Both the position numbers and the translations under genes were made by a program. From assembly GCA_946182825.1 (NCBI GenBank), contig CAMGZH010000007.1:26965-90964 (forward strand): DNA of 64,000 nt, given 5' to 3'. The notes beneath the pieces were generated by a model. That model saw only the letters and a program-made list of their open reading frames with translations, was not told the DNA's origin and did not search any database. This document shows positions 1 to 8,715 of this stretch, in pieces; position 1 is the first letter of the stretch; each line of letters starts with the position of its first letter. Source of the stretch: an uncultured Lachnospiraceae bacterium. Lineage in GTDB: Bacteria; Bacillota; Clostridia; Lachnospirales; Lachnospiraceae.

Positions 1-516
1 ATCATTGCAGAAGGCTGTGAAAGCGGCGGCCATGTGGGCGAGATGGGCACCATGGCTCTTGTTCCACAGGTCTGCGATACCGTATCCATTCCGGTCATTG
101 CTGCCGGTGGAATCGCTGATCACAGACAGTATCAGGCTGCCATGGCTCTTGGCGCATGCGGTGTTCAGGTGGGAACCGTCCTGCTTGGTTCAAACGAATG
201 CCCCATCCACGACAACTACAAGGCTGCCGTAATCAAGGCAAAGGGAACCGACGCCATTGTAACCGGCCGAATCGGTGGAACTCCTGTCCGTGTTTTAAAG
301 AACAAGATGACAAGAGAATATATCCGCCAGGAAAAAGCCGGTGCCAGCAAGGAAGAATTAGAGCACTTTACTTTAGGAAGCCTGCGCCGTGCTGTTTTTG
401 AAGGAGATACCGATACCGGTTCTCTGATGGCCGGCCAGACCTGTGGGCAGGTCAGCGACATTCGCAGCCTGTCTGAGATTTTTCACAATATTGTTAACGG
501 AAAGGAGCCGTCATGA
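1..516 (+). CDS. fabK: Enoyl-ACP reductase II (FabK), 3' part only
   Basis: The reading frame is open from base 1, so the gene starts left of the window; 171 C-terminal residues are visible. FabK is an FMN-dependent enoyl-ACP reductase that completes each cycle of type II fatty acid synthesis in the cytosol. The visible part has the nitronate monooxygenase/FabK signature EGxExGGHxGE at the very start, followed by AAGGIAD and the phosphate-binding GVQVGT stretch typical of these TIM barrels. The stop overlaps the fabD start by 4 bp (ATGA), which implies translational coupling. A FabK rather than a FabI enzyme is usual for Clostridia and streptococci. Confidence 0.95.
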   Translation: MIAEGCESGGHVGEMGTMALVPQVCDTVSIPVIAAGGIADHRQYQAAMALGACGVQVGTVLLGSNECPIHDNYKAAVIKAKGTDAIVTGRIGGTPVRVLKNKMTREYIRQEKAGASKEELEHFTLGSLRRAVFEGDTDTGSLMAGQTCGQVSDIRSLSEIFHNIVNGKEPS

Positions 517-1463
517 AAACAGCATTCCTCTATGCAGGACAGGGAAGCCAGCACACCGGTATGGGCTTAGACCTCTACAACGAGAAGCCGGAATTTAAAG
601 AGGCTTACATCGAGGCCGAGGCCGCAAGACCGGGGCTTCTCTCTGCTATTTTTGATAATCAGGACAATATTTTAATGCAGACAGAATATACCCAGCCTGC
701 CATGGTTGCTTTTGCCTGCGGCATTACTTCTCTTTTGGAGAAGGCCGGTATCACACCGGACGCATGCCTTGGTTTATCCCTCGGAGAGTACTCCGCACTG
801 GCTGCTGCCGGCGTCTGGGACACAGAGGATGCCATCCGCATTGCTGCCTTCCGTGGACAGCAGATGGCACTGGCTGCCGAGGGCGGCGAATGGGGCATGT
901 CCGCTATTTTAGGACTGACACCGGAGCAGGTCAGCTCCTGCTGTGTTGAGGGTGCCTATGCCTGCAACTTAAACTGCCCGGGTCAGGTAGTGATCGGTGG
1001 TCAGAAGGCTGCAGTTGAAGAAAGTGCCGCAAAGGCAAAAGAAGCCGGCGCCAAGCGCTGCCTGCCATTATCCGTTTCCGGACCTTTCCATACACCGTTT
1101 ATGAAGAGTGCCGGCGATGCCTTAAAGTCCTTCCTTCCATCCTTTGACTTTAGACCGTTAAAGACCCCTGTGATCTACAACACCACCGGAGATGATGCAG
1201 GTCTTTCTACCGGCAAGGATGTTAAAGAGGACCTGATCAAAATTTTGACCAGGCAGGTGCAGAGTCCTGTTCATATGCAGACTTCTCTTGAGAAGCTCTT
1301 AAAGGAAGGCTATGACACCTTTATCGAAATCGGACCGGGTAAGGCTTTATCCGGCTTTGTAAAAAAGACCGCCAAGGCTCTTGGTATCTCTTCCGATGAC
1401 TACAAGATCTTAAACATCGAGACATTGGACGACCTTGAGAACACGATCAACGAGCTGGCATAA
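513..1463 (+). CDS. fabD: Malonyl-CoA:ACP transacylase
   Basis: FabD moves malonyl from CoA to acyl carrier protein, supplying the extender unit for fatty acid synthesis. The 316-residue length is normal. The N-terminal GQGSQ motif is at residues 9-13, the nucleophile elbow GLSLGEYSAL places the active Ser at 89, and the catalytic His of GPFHTPFM is residue 193. The start codon lies inside the fabK stop, and fabG follows after about 10 bp. The call is secure from the motifs and the operon order. Confidence 0.97.
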   Translation: MKTAFLYAGQGSQHTGMGLDLYNEKPEFKEAYIEAEAARPGLLSAIFDNQDNILMQTEYTQPAMVAFACGITSLLEKAGITPDACLGLSLGEYSALAAAGVWDTEDAIRIAAFRGQQMALAAEGGEWGMSAILGLTPEQVSSCCVEGAYACNLNCPGQVVIGGQKAAVEESAAKAKEAGAKRCLPLSVSGPFHTPFMKSAGDALKSFLPSFDFRPLKTPVIYNTTGDDAGLSTGKDVKEDLIKILTRQVQSPVHMQTSLEKLLKEGYDTFIEIGPGKALSGFVKKTAKALGISSDDYKILNIETLDDLENTINELA

Positions 1464-1473
1464 AGGAGAAATC

Positions 1474-2223
1474 ATGGAAAAAATGGAAAGACCTGTTGCA
1501 CTGATCACCGGAGCAAGCGGTGGAATCGGAAGTGCCATGGCAAACATTTTTGCCAAAAACGGATACAGTCTTGCGCTTCACTGCCACAGTAACAAAGAGC
1601 GTTTGAACGAACTTGTCAATGCTTTACTTCCTCTGCTTCAGGACGGTCAAACGATCATCACCGTCTCCGGAGATCTGTCGTCAGAAGAGGACGTAAACCG
1701 GGTTCTCGAAGAAGTCACTTCAAAGCTTGCCGGCATTGATGTACTGATCAACAATGCCGGAATTACAAAGGACAAGCTGTTAATGTCTATGAAAACGGAG
1801 GATTTCGACAGTGTCATCTCCTCCAATTTACGAAGTGTCTACCTGACCTGTCATGGTGTGATCCGCACCATGCTCAAACGCAGAAGCGGACGCATCATCA
1901 ACATCTCCAGTGTTGTAGGTGTCAACGGAAATCCCGGTCAGGCCAACTATGCTGCCAGCAAGGCCGGTATCATCGGCTTTTCCAAGTCTCTTGCAAAAGA
2001 AGTTGCATCTAGAGGAATCACCGTGAACTGTATCGCTCCCGGCATGATCGAGACAAAAATGACAGAAGTCCTTACAGACAAGGCAAAAGAAGCCATCCTC
2101 TCCCGCATCCCCATGGGACGCATGGGTCAACCGGAGGAGGTTGCGCAGGCTGCATTGTTCCTTGCATCGGATGCCGCTAATTATATTACTGCTGCTGTCA
2201 TCCCAGTGGATGGCGGTATGTAA
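1474..2223 (+). CDS. fabG: 3-oxoacyl-ACP reductase
   Basis: A short-chain dehydrogenase that reduces 3-oxoacyl-ACP with NADPH. The open frame extends back into fabD (to 1435), but the ATG at 1474 lies 5 bases after a clear AAAGGAG site and gives the usual 249 residues. The Rossmann motif TGASGGIG is at residues 12-19, NNAG near 93, and the Ser/Tyr/Lys catalytic set near Ser145, Tyr159 and Lys163 (YAASK). It lies between fabD and fabF, which fixes its role in fatty acid elongation. Confidence 0.96.
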   Translation: MEKMERPVALITGASGGIGSAMANIFAKNGYSLALHCHSNKERLNELVNALLPLLQDGQTIITVSGDLSSEEDVNRVLEEVTSKLAGIDVLINNAGITKDKLLMSMKTEDFDSVISSNLRSVYLTCHGVIRTMLKRRSGRIINISSVVGVNGNPGQANYAASKAGIIGFSKSLAKEVASRGITVNCIAPGMIETKMTEVLTDKAKEAILSRIPMGRMGQPEEVAQAALFLASDAANYITAAVIPVDGGM

Positions 2224-2241
2224 ACAGAAAGAGGATTTTAC

Positions 2242-3528
2242 ATGGAAAAACGTCGTGTTGTTGTTACCGGTCTTGGAACCGTAAACCCAACCGGTAAAAA
2301 CTTAGAAGAAAGCTGGAACAATATTAAAGCCGGTGTCTGCGGGATCGGACCGATCACCGCTTTTGACACCACGGATTTCAAGGTAAAGCTGGCCGGCGAG
2401 GTAAAGGATTTTGATTCTTCCGATATCATTTCCAAGAAGGAAGCCCGTCACATGGCAAGATTTACCCAGATGGCCGTTGTTGCCTCCGCTGCCGCATTAT
2501 CTGATGCCGGTCTTACAGTTCTTTCAGAGGGCGGAAAAGACCTAGATGCCGAGCGTGAAGAATTAAAGAAAAACTGCGATCCTGCCCGCATCGGTGTATC
2601 CATCTCCTGCGGTATCGGTGGACTTGGAAATATTGAGGAGCAGCACAGCCGCGGTATCGAGAAGGGCTTTGAAAAAGTCAGCCCCTTCTTCGTACCGATG
2701 GCGATCTCCAATATGGCTGCCGGTCAGGTTGCCATCCGTTTCGGTCTGAAGGGCATGTGTACCTGTCCTGTCACCGCCTGCGCCGGCGGAAGCAACGCAA
2801 TCGGCGACAGTTTCCATCGTATCCGTGACGGATATGAGGAACTTATGGTCTGCGGTGGAGCTGAAAGCTGTGTCACAGAACTTGGCATCGGCGGTTTCTC
2901 CAATATGAAGGCTTTATCCCAGAGCACAGATCCTGCCCGTGCTTCCATTCCATTCGACAACGAGCGAAGCGGATTTGTCATGGGTGAGGGTTCCGGCATT
3001 CTGATACTTGAGGAGCTTGAGCACGCAAAGGCAAGAGGCGCACACATCTACTGTGAGATCTTAGGTTATGGCGCCAACTGTGATGCTTACCACATCACTT
3101 CCCCGGATCCATCTGCATCCGGTGCATCTGCCTGCATGAAGCTTTGCCTCGAAGACGGAAAGGTTGCCCCTGAGGGGATTGATTACATCAACGCTCACGG
3201 CACTTCCACTCACTTAAACGACCTGACAGAGACCAACGCCGTTCACAAGGTCTTTGGTGACCACGCAAGCAAGCTTGCCGTATCTTCCACCAAGTCCATG
3301 ACCGGTCACCTCTTAGGCGGCGCCGGCGGTGTAGAGGGTGTTTTCACCGCCATGGCTGTCCATGACGGATTTATTCCGGCAACCGTCGGTTTAAAAGAAG
3401 CAGATCCGGAATGCGACCTGGATTATGTTCCGGGAGAAGGCAGAACACAGGAGATCCGCTATGCCCTTTCCAATTCCTTAGGCTTTGGTGGTCATAATGC
3501 CTGCCTTCTGTTTGGTAAGTACGAATAA
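2242..3528 (+). CDS. fabF: 3-oxoacyl-ACP synthase II
   Basis: The condensing enzyme of fatty acid elongation (KAS II). At 428 residues it is slightly longer than many FabF proteins because of an insert of about 15 residues near residues 95-110. The catalytic triad is visible: Cys180 in TACAGGSNA, His319 in NAHGTSTH and His356 in KSMTGHLLGGAGG. The C-terminal NSLGFGGHNA motif is typical. It has an AGAGGA-type ribosome site and is followed by fabZ after 12 bp. Confidence 0.97.
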   Translation: MEKRRVVVTGLGTVNPTGKNLEESWNNIKAGVCGIGPITAFDTTDFKVKLAGEVKDFDSSDIISKKEARHMARFTQMAVVASAAALSDAGLTVLSEGGKDLDAEREELKKNCDPARIGVSISCGIGGLGNIEEQHSRGIEKGFEKVSPFFVPMAISNMAAGQVAIRFGLKGMCTCPVTACAGGSNAIGDSFHRIRDGYEELMVCGGAESCVTELGIGGFSNMKALSQSTDPARASIPFDNERSGFVMGEGSGILILEELEHAKARGAHIYCEILGYGANCDAYHITSPDPSASGASACMKLCLEDGKVAPEGIDYINAHGTSTHLNDLTETNAVHKVFGDHASKLAVSSTKSMTGHLLGGAGGVEGVFTAMAVHDGFIPATVGLKEADPECDLDYVPGEGRTQEIRYALSNSLGFGGHNACLLFGKYE

Positions 3529-3540
3529 TTAGGAGAAAAC

Positions 3541-3999
3541 ATGGAACTTACAGTCAGAGAAAACCCAAACACCATGAGCGGAGAGCAGATCCGTGCGACA
3601 CTCCCCCATCGGTATCCATTTTTATTGATTGACACCGTCGAAGATTATGAGCCGGGTAAGTGGGCGATCTGCCATAAAAATGTTTCCAACGCTGAACCGG
3701 TGTTTAACGGACATTTTCCGGATCATCCGATCTTCCCCGGGGTTCTACAGCTGGAAGCTCTGGCGCAGTGCGGCGCCATCGCCCTTCTTTCCCTCCCGGA
3801 AAACAAGGGGAAACTCCCGCTTTTCGGCGGCGTAAAAAACGCTCGTTTTAAAAAACCTGTTTTACCGGGTGATATTTTAGAGCTGTCATGTCAGCTAATT
3901 CGTCAACATGGTCCCCTTGGTATTGCTGAAGCCAAAGCAACCGTCAACGGAAAAACTGTATGCATTGCTGAGCTTTCTTTTGCTATTGTCGAGAAATAA
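3541..3999 (+). CDS. fabZ: 3-hydroxyacyl-ACP dehydratase
   Basis: FabZ removes water from 3-hydroxyacyl-ACP. The hot-dog-fold protein is 152 residues with the N-terminal LPHRYPFLLID motif and the catalytic NGHFPDHPIFPG (His58) and LQLEALAQ (Glu72) residues. The start has a TAGGAGAAAAC ribosome site. It is the last fab gene: an intrinsic terminator lies 35 bp after the stop. The acetyl-CoA carboxylase genes that often follow fabZ in Firmicutes are not here. Confidence 0.97.
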   Translation: MELTVRENPNTMSGEQIRATLPHRYPFLLIDTVEDYEPGKWAICHKNVSNAEPVFNGHFPDHPIFPGVLQLEALAQCGAIALLSLPENKGKLPLFGGVKNARFKKPVLPGDILELSCQLIRQHGPLGIAEAKATVNGKTVCIAELSFAIVEK

Positions 4000-4034
4000 T
4001 GCTATGATGATAGAGACATTAGATAGAATAAAAG

Positions 4035-4062
4035 CAGAATGCCTTGAAAGCATTCTGTTTTT
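4035..4062 (+). terminator. Intrinsic terminator after fabZ
   Basis: A perfect 8-bp stem (CAGAATGC and GCATTCTG) with a 7-base loop is followed by TTTTT. It ends the fab operon and lies upstream of the MarR gene, so that gene either has its own promoter in the next 40 bases or depends on readthrough. Confidence 0.85.
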
Positions 4063-4075
4063 ATTCAGTGATTAT

Positions 4076-4088
4076 TTTGATCATCAAA
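4076..4088 (+). promoter_or_regulatory. FabT-like operator palindrome
   Basis: TTTGATCATCAAA is a perfect 6-bp inverted repeat around one base. It closely resembles, from memory, the operator recognised by the MarR-family regulator FabT in streptococci (TTTGATtATCAAA type). It lies between the fabZ terminator and the ribosome site of the MarR gene and overlaps the first base of that ribosome site, so autoregulation is a reasonable inference. Confidence 0.6.
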
Positions 4089-4102
4089 GGGAGGATTGGA
4101 TT

Positions 4103-4567
4103 TTGCTGCAAAATGTTTTTCGAAGTATCTATAGTAAGCTTCAGCTTCATTTTTATATGCAGGTCTTTTCTGTTTTTGAACATCGGGAAGCCACATTAAC
4201 AACAGTTGAATTCTTCAGCATGGAAGCTATCAACGCTTTAGATCATCCAACCGCTGCACGTTTCGCGAGGGCTATGGGAATTTCTGCGCCTAATGCAGCC
4301 TACCGAATCTCAAGTTTGATCAAAAAGGGCTACCTTAAGAAGGTCCGTTCTACTAAGGATCTACGCAGTTATTTTCTTGAGCCCACAGAGAAGTACGAGC
4401 ACTACAACTCTATCAACGAGGATTACTTGCGACGGCTGGATGATTTGGTTCGGGAACAGTTCTCCGAAGAAGAATACGAAAAGCTCACCGAAATGCTCTC
4501 TGTCGTTGACAAGGCAATCCTAAAAGATCTGGAGCAGCCGACCAATACCGGCAAGGCAACAGACTAG
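4103..4567 (+). CDS. MarR-family regulator, FabT-like
   Basis: A winged-helix regulator of 154 residues, the usual size for FabT/MarR proteins. The recognition region is around ARFARAMGISAPNAAYRISS, followed by a wing with KDLRSYFLEPT. The start chosen is TTG at 4103, 8 bases after AGGGAGG. The frame is open upstream to 3908, but that region contains the fabZ end and a terminator. Position next to the fab operon and the palindrome upstream suggest control of fatty acid synthesis. MarR placement is firm; the FabT assignment is inference. Confidence 0.75.
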   Translation: MLQNVFRSIYSKLQLHFYMQVFSVFEHREATLTTVEFFSMEAINALDHPTAARFARAMGISAPNAAYRISSLIKKGYLKKVRSTKDLRSYFLEPTEKYEHYNSINEDYLRRLDDLVREQFSEEEYEKLTEMLSVVDKAILKDLEQPTNTGKATD

Positions 4568-4580
4568 AACGGAGGATATC

Positions 4581-5447
4581 ATGGCAACCAAGGCGACATC
4601 TTCCCTGAGCATGGGAGTCATCTTTTTCGGCGATAAGCGGGCCGAATTTTTTGACCAGATCTGGGATGGTATGATGACTTACAAGGTAGGACTTCCTTCG
4701 GAAACGAAGCTGATCCGCAAAGTGTCGGATTTTTCCGCACAAAGTCAGATCGAGATGATCGATCAGCTCGAGAAGGAAGGGATCCAGGGACTTATCATTG
4801 CCCCTTACAACGATCCGCTGGTTGCAAAACGCCTGAAGGAATTACACAAGAAGGGCATCCCTGTGGTATGTGTTAATTCCGATATTCCGAATAGCGATCG
4901 CATCTGCTATGTCGGACCTGATGCTTATCAGAGTGGTGTTGTTGCAGCCGACATACTTCGCATTTTAGCCCAGGACAAGGGCGAGGTCGGCATTATTACG
5001 GGTTCCCGTAATATCATCGGTCACGAGGAGCGTGTCCGCGGATTTGTTGATTCCATCAAGCGAAGTCACAGCAATATGACCATCGAGTCCATTCAGGAAT
5101 GTAAGGACGACGATTACAGGTGTTACGAAATGGTACAGAAGGTTATGAGAGATCATCCTTTCATCTCTTCTTTCTTCTTTGCCACCTCCGGCGGTATCTA
5201 CGGCGGCTGCAAAGGCCTCTACCAGATGACCACCCGTAAGACCTTTAACGTCGTGACCTTTGATCTTTTGGATCCGATCAAAGAATTCCTGAAGAAAGGC
5301 GTCGTTTCTGCTTCCATCTATCAGGAGCCTCTCACACAGGGAATCCTGTCTCTGCAGGTACTGGCCGACAAACTATTAGAACACAAGGATCCAAAAAGCG
5401 ATGTAATCCATACAAATCTTTCCATCAAGACCAGGGGTTGCATCTAA
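4581..5447 (+). CDS. Cytosolic LacI/RbsB-type ligand-binding domain protein
   Basis: A 288-residue type I periplasmic-binding-protein fold, as in LacI-family sensor domains and RbsB (GVIFFGDK..., LIIAPYND, GIPVVCVNSD, GxVGIITGS, ending NLSIKTRGCI). It has neither a signal peptide nor a helix-turn-helix domain, so it should stay in the cytosol and cannot bind DNA by itself in the LacI manner. A GGAGGATATC ribosome site precedes the ATG. It lies 13 bp behind the MarR gene, so co-transcription is likely. Ligand and partner are unknown. Confidence 0.75.
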   Translation: MATKATSSLSMGVIFFGDKRAEFFDQIWDGMMTYKVGLPSETKLIRKVSDFSAQSQIEMIDQLEKEGIQGLIIAPYNDPLVAKRLKELHKKGIPVVCVNSDIPNSDRICYVGPDAYQSGVVAADILRILAQDKGEVGIITGSRNIIGHEERVRGFVDSIKRSHSNMTIESIQECKDDDYRCYEMVQKVMRDHPFISSFFFATSGGIYGGCKGLYQMTTRKTFNVVTFDLLDPIKEFLKKGVVSASIYQEPLTQGILSLQVLADKLLEHKDPKSDVIHTNLSIKTRGCI

Positions 5448-5463
5448 CAAGACATACACACAC

Positions 5464-5506
5464 AAAAGAGCCGGAAAATGAAAGTTCATTTTCCGGCTCT
5501 TTTTTA
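5464..5506. terminator. Bidirectional intrinsic terminator
   Basis: A perfect 15-bp stem (GAGCCGGAAAATGAA with its complement) has a 2-base spacer and is flanked by A and T runs. It serves both the + strand gene ending at 5447 and the - strand ABC permease ending at 5547. Confidence 0.92.
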
Positions 5507-5546
5507 TTTGATATCGCTTTCCCCTACGGGACAGATCCGCGCTTAC

Positions 5547-6356
5547 CTATTCTCTTACCAAAAGTGAGAACACAAGGGTCGCAAAATATATAATTCCGGC
5601 AAAGATCACGATCACCGGTCCGGTCGCTACATTCACAAAATAGGACAAAAACAGCCCCAGAAGACCGCTCAACATAGAAAAGATCACCGACAGCCACAAA
5701 TGCTGCCTCATATTGGAAGCAATATTTCTTGAAGCTGCAGCCGGCAGGATCAAAAGAGCATTGATCAAAAGAATACCGATCCAGCGAATGGAAAAGGTAA
5801 CCATTACAGCTACGAGAACTGCAAAGACATTTTCCAGAAGGCGAACACTATACCCCTTTACCCTGGCAAGGGTAGGATGAATGGTAATGGCAAGTGCGGC
5901 GTTAACACAGATCACGTAAAACACCACCGTAACAAGAAGTAGGACAGAAAGCATGACCAGATCGCTTTGGGACATGGAGAGCACATCCCCAACCAGAAGA
6001 GAGGAATAACTCGAAAAATTACCGCCTCTCGACAGGATCGCCAGACCCGCTGCCAGAGAAACACTGGCGCAGACAGAGATAATGGTGTCCGTGGAAGCTT
6101 TGCCACGGTATCGGATTTGATTCAAAAGCAGGGCAAAAACCACCGCATAGATCACCATGGCAAGATTCGAATTGGCCGCCTGGCAGAGAACTCCCACTGC
6201 GATCCCCGTCAGAGCCGAATGGCCAAGAGCATCGGAAAAATATGCCATTTTCTTCTCCACCACCAAAGTTCCCATCATGCCATACATGGGGGTCATCAAA
6301 AGGATCGCCACGAGAGCGATACGTACAAATTCATACTGAAAAAACTCGTTAAACAT
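5547..6356 (-). CDS. Metal ABC transporter permease (ZnuB/MntB family)
   Basis: An integral membrane protein of 269 residues with about eight hydrophobic segments, in the ABC-3 family that imports zinc, manganese or iron. Characteristic stretches are MTPMYGMMGTLVV, ALGHSALTGIAVG and SIRWIGILLINALLILPAA. The ATG at 6356 gives a normal length and overlaps the ATPase stop by 8 bp; the open frame upstream to 6473 runs inside the ATPase gene. It is the last gene of the tig-clpP-clpX-engB-transporter run. The metal cannot be read from sequence. Confidence 0.9.
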   Translation of the reverse strand: MFNEFFQYEFVRIALVAILLMTPMYGMMGTLVVEKKMAYFSDALGHSALTGIAVGVLCQAANSNLAMVIYAVVFALLLNQIRYRGKASTDTIISVCASVSLAAGLAILSRGGNFSSYSSLLVGDVLSMSQSDLVMLSVLLLVTVVFYVICVNAALAITIHPTLARVKGYSVRLLENVFAVLVAVMVTFSIRWIGILLINALLILPAAASRNIASNMRQHLWLSVIFSMLSGLLGLFLSYFVNVATGPVIVIFAGIIYFATLVFSLLVRE

Positions 6357-7122
6357 GAGACTCACAGGCAGCCTCCTTCTTAAATTCATAGCTGGCTCCA
6401 CCAAATACCTTCTTGAATTCCGGGCTGTTGAAAACCACCCGAGGAGAGCCGGACGCAGCCACCGTTTCTTCAAGAAGGATCACCTTGTCAGAGTACTTGG
6501 CAACATAATCCAGGTCATGGCTTACCAGAACCACAGCAAGATCGTGATTTTCTTTCAGGTATTTCATCTTCTCATAAAAAAGATCCATACCATTCTTATC
6601 GATGCCGGAAACCGGCTCATCCAAAAGCAAAAGATCCGGATCGTCCATAACCGCCATGGCAAGCAAAACCCTCTGGAGCTCACCGCCGGAAAGCATGCCG
6701 ACCTTTTTATCGATCAGATCCTCAGCCGCAAACTCTTCCAACGCCTCCAAAGCTCTTTTCCTTTGCTTTGCAGAGGGGAGGAAGACCGGAACTCTGCTGC
6801 GAAAACTTGTGATCATGTCATAGACACTGATGGGCGCCGCAGCCTCCAGCTGTAGCTTCTGCGGTACATAACCAATCTTGATCTTACGGATCCTGCCGTT
6901 TTCCGTATTCCGGAATTCCAACTCTCCGGTATGGGGGATCTCCCCCAGGATCCCACGGATCAGGGTACTTTTTCCCGCTCCGTTTCGGCCGATCACGCTT
7001 GTTAATGTACCACAGTGGATATGAAGGTTAACATCCGAAAGGATCACCTGCTCGCCAAAGCTTACACCAAAATCTTTGATCTTAATACAATGAAGTCCAC
7101 AGGGACGCATGATCTTTTTCAC
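6349..7122 (-). CDS. Metal ABC transporter ATP-binding protein
   Basis: The ATPase of the metal importer, 257 residues. The Walker A motif GRNGAGKST is at residues 45-53, the signature LSGGELQRV follows, and Walker B is LLLLDEPVSGID, then the switch His of VSHD. The start is GTG at 7122, overlapping the stop of the binding-protein gene (GTGA), with an AGGCGG ribosome site inside that gene. The arrangement binding protein, ATPase, permease is the classical ZnuACB/AdcACB order. Confidence 0.93.
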   Translation of the reverse strand: MKKIMRPCGLHCIKIKDFGVSFGEQVILSDVNLHIHCGTLTSVIGRNGAGKSTLIRGILGEIPHTGELEFRNTENGRIRKIKIGYVPQKLQLEAAAPISVYDMITSFRSRVPVFLPSAKQRKRALEALEEFAAEDLIDKKVGMLSGGELQRVLLAMAVMDDPDLLLLDEPVSGIDKNGMDLFYEKMKYLKENHDLAVVLVSHDLDYVAKYSDKVILLEETVAASGSPRVVFNSPEFKKVFGGASYEFKKEAACESHV

Positions 7123-8036
7123 ATTCCGCCTGCCTTTCTGATGGTGGAGAAATTCTGTCCCATCCTCTCGATATATGTATCCTTGTCAACCGTCTCACAA
7201 ACCGTGACAGGATCAATGGTAACAGGAACCGCCCCGGTCTGTCCCACAAGGGTCTTCTGCATCTTCTGACCGTAGACAGGATCTGCCCAGACCATTTCAC
7301 CCTTGTGAAGGACCTTGATCATACCGGCCACTTCCTTGGCGCTGACCTGCCGTTCCTCATCGAGATCTGTAACACCCTTTACGGTAACACCCAGATCTCT
7401 GGCCAGATAGGCGAAGGATTCCTGAAGAAGAACCGCATTCTTACCTCCTGTTGCCATATTTGAGGAAAGTTCGCTCTCTTCTTTCTTCAGTTTGGAAAGC
7501 TTACTGCAATAGCTGCTGTAATTCTTTTCCAGAAGGCGGGTATCAATCCCTCGCGCTTTCATCTCTTTCTTAAGCTTTGATTTAACTTCTGTCATCTGAT
7601 TCTGATATTCAGATACACTGAGCCAATAGTGAGCGTTCTCCTCCAGAGGTTTTTGAACCCCCTTTGAGGAATCAACGATCGTTAACTTTGGATTCTCCTT
7701 TGCAGCCTTATCCAGAAAGATTTCCATACCGCCACCGTTGACAATAAAAATATCACTTCCGGATAAAGTCTTAAGGTCCGCCGGTGTCGGCTCATAATCA
7801 TGCAGACAGCCGGTCTTGGGTGCTGACAGATTGGTAACCGATACCTGATCCACACCGTCTAAAAGGTTCAAAGCGATGGTATACATCGGAACAAAGGATG
7901 TCACGACCTTAAGCTTCGCTTCTGTCTTCTGGTGATCCGACCGGTAAGCCATATAACTGATCAGAATCGTCGCAAGAATCAAAGTAATTGACAACAGGAG
8001 AACAAAGCAGTACTTCGGCGTTTGTTTATTTTTCAT
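7119..8036 (-). CDS. Membrane-anchored metal-binding protein of an ABC importer (ZnuA/AdcA family)
   Basis: A 305-residue solute-binding protein of the TroA/ZnuA cluster. Residues 9-31 form a hydrophobic N-terminal anchor without a lipobox Cys, so it is probably held by an uncleaved or ordinary signal segment. Likely metal ligands are His79 (CLHDYEPT), His136 (NAHYWLS) and Asp252 (WADPVYG). The third canonical His (usual HDAF.Y) is replaced: the sequence reads QESFAYLA at 205-212. No His-rich loop is present. It starts 4 bp after engB. Confidence 0.85.
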   Translation of the reverse strand: MKNKQTPKYCFVLLLSITLILATILISYMAYRSDHQKTEAKLKVVTSFVPMYTIALNLLDGVDQVSVTNLSAPKTGCLHDYEPTPADLKTLSGSDIFIVNGGGMEIFLDKAAKENPKLTIVDSSKGVQKPLEENAHYWLSVSEYQNQMTEVKSKLKKEMKARGIDTRLLEKNYSSYCSKLSKLKKEESELSSNMATGGKNAVLLQESFAYLARDLGVTVKGVTDLDEERQVSAKEVAGMIKVLHKGEMVWADPVYGQKMQKTLVGQTGAVPVTIDPVTVCETVDKDTYIERMGQNFSTIRKAGGM

Positions 8037-8040
8037 TTAA

Positions 8041-8646
8041 TTATTCCTCGTCCTCATATTCATTTTCCAGAACCTGATCCATGAAATCCAATACCTCATC
8101 TCTTCCCTGACCTGTCACAGAGGAGAACGGTACGATAATGGTATCCTCATCCGCTCCAAGACCTTCCCGCAGCATTTTGATATGCTTCTGAAGCTGACTG
8201 CGCTTGATCTTATCTGCCTTGGTGGCCAGAATGATGGGCTGATACTCCATATACTTGATCCAGTCAAACATCTGGATATCGTTTTTACCCGGCGCATGAC
8301 GAATATCCACTAGAAGGAAGATCACCCGCAGCATATCCGATTCTGCCAGATAGTTTTCAATCATGACGCCCCATTTTTCAACTTCCGACTTAGAAGCCTT
8401 TGCATAGCCGTAACCCGGAAGATCCACCAGATAAATACTGTCATTTAAATGATAGTAGTTGATGGTCTGCGTCTTTCCCGGCTGAGCGGAAGTTCTGGCC
8501 AGAGATTTACGATTCAGAATGCAGTTGATCAGGCTGGACTTACCAACGTTTGACTTCCCTGCGAAGGCCACCTCCGGCTGGGTATTCTGAGGCAGGGTAC
8601 TTGTGATGCCACAGACTGTTTCAAGTTCAACTTGTTTAATTACCAT
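8041..8646 (-). CDS. engB: Ribosome biogenesis GTPase EngB/YsxC
   Basis: A 201-residue TrmE-Era-type GTPase needed for large ribosomal subunit assembly. The P-loop GKSNVGKSS is at residues 30-38, G3 is DLPGYGYAK and G4 is TKADK. The ATG at 8646 follows CGGAGGAAAATAAA; the frame is open 20 codons further but without a ribosome site. It sits directly behind clpX, as in many Firmicutes, but the lon gene that often lies between them is absent. Confidence 0.95.
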   Translation of the reverse strand: MVIKQVELETVCGITSTLPQNTQPEVAFAGKSNVGKSSLINCILNRKSLARTSAQPGKTQTINYYHLNDSIYLVDLPGYGYAKASKSEVEKWGVMIENYLAESDMLRVIFLLVDIRHAPGKNDIQMFDWIKYMEYQPIILATKADKIKRSQLQKHIKMLREGLGADEDTIIVPFSSVTGQGRDEVLDFMDQVLENEYEDEE

Positions 8647-8715
8647 TTTATTTTCCTCCGACGTAGTGAAAAAAACAGGGTACTGCCCTGCAGCACCCCG
8701 TCTCATTACACATCC

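Noticed and set aside
2563..3047. Antisense open frames inside fabF
   Set aside because: Long open frames on the opposite strand have no ribosome sites or recognisable products; they follow from the codon bias of fabF.
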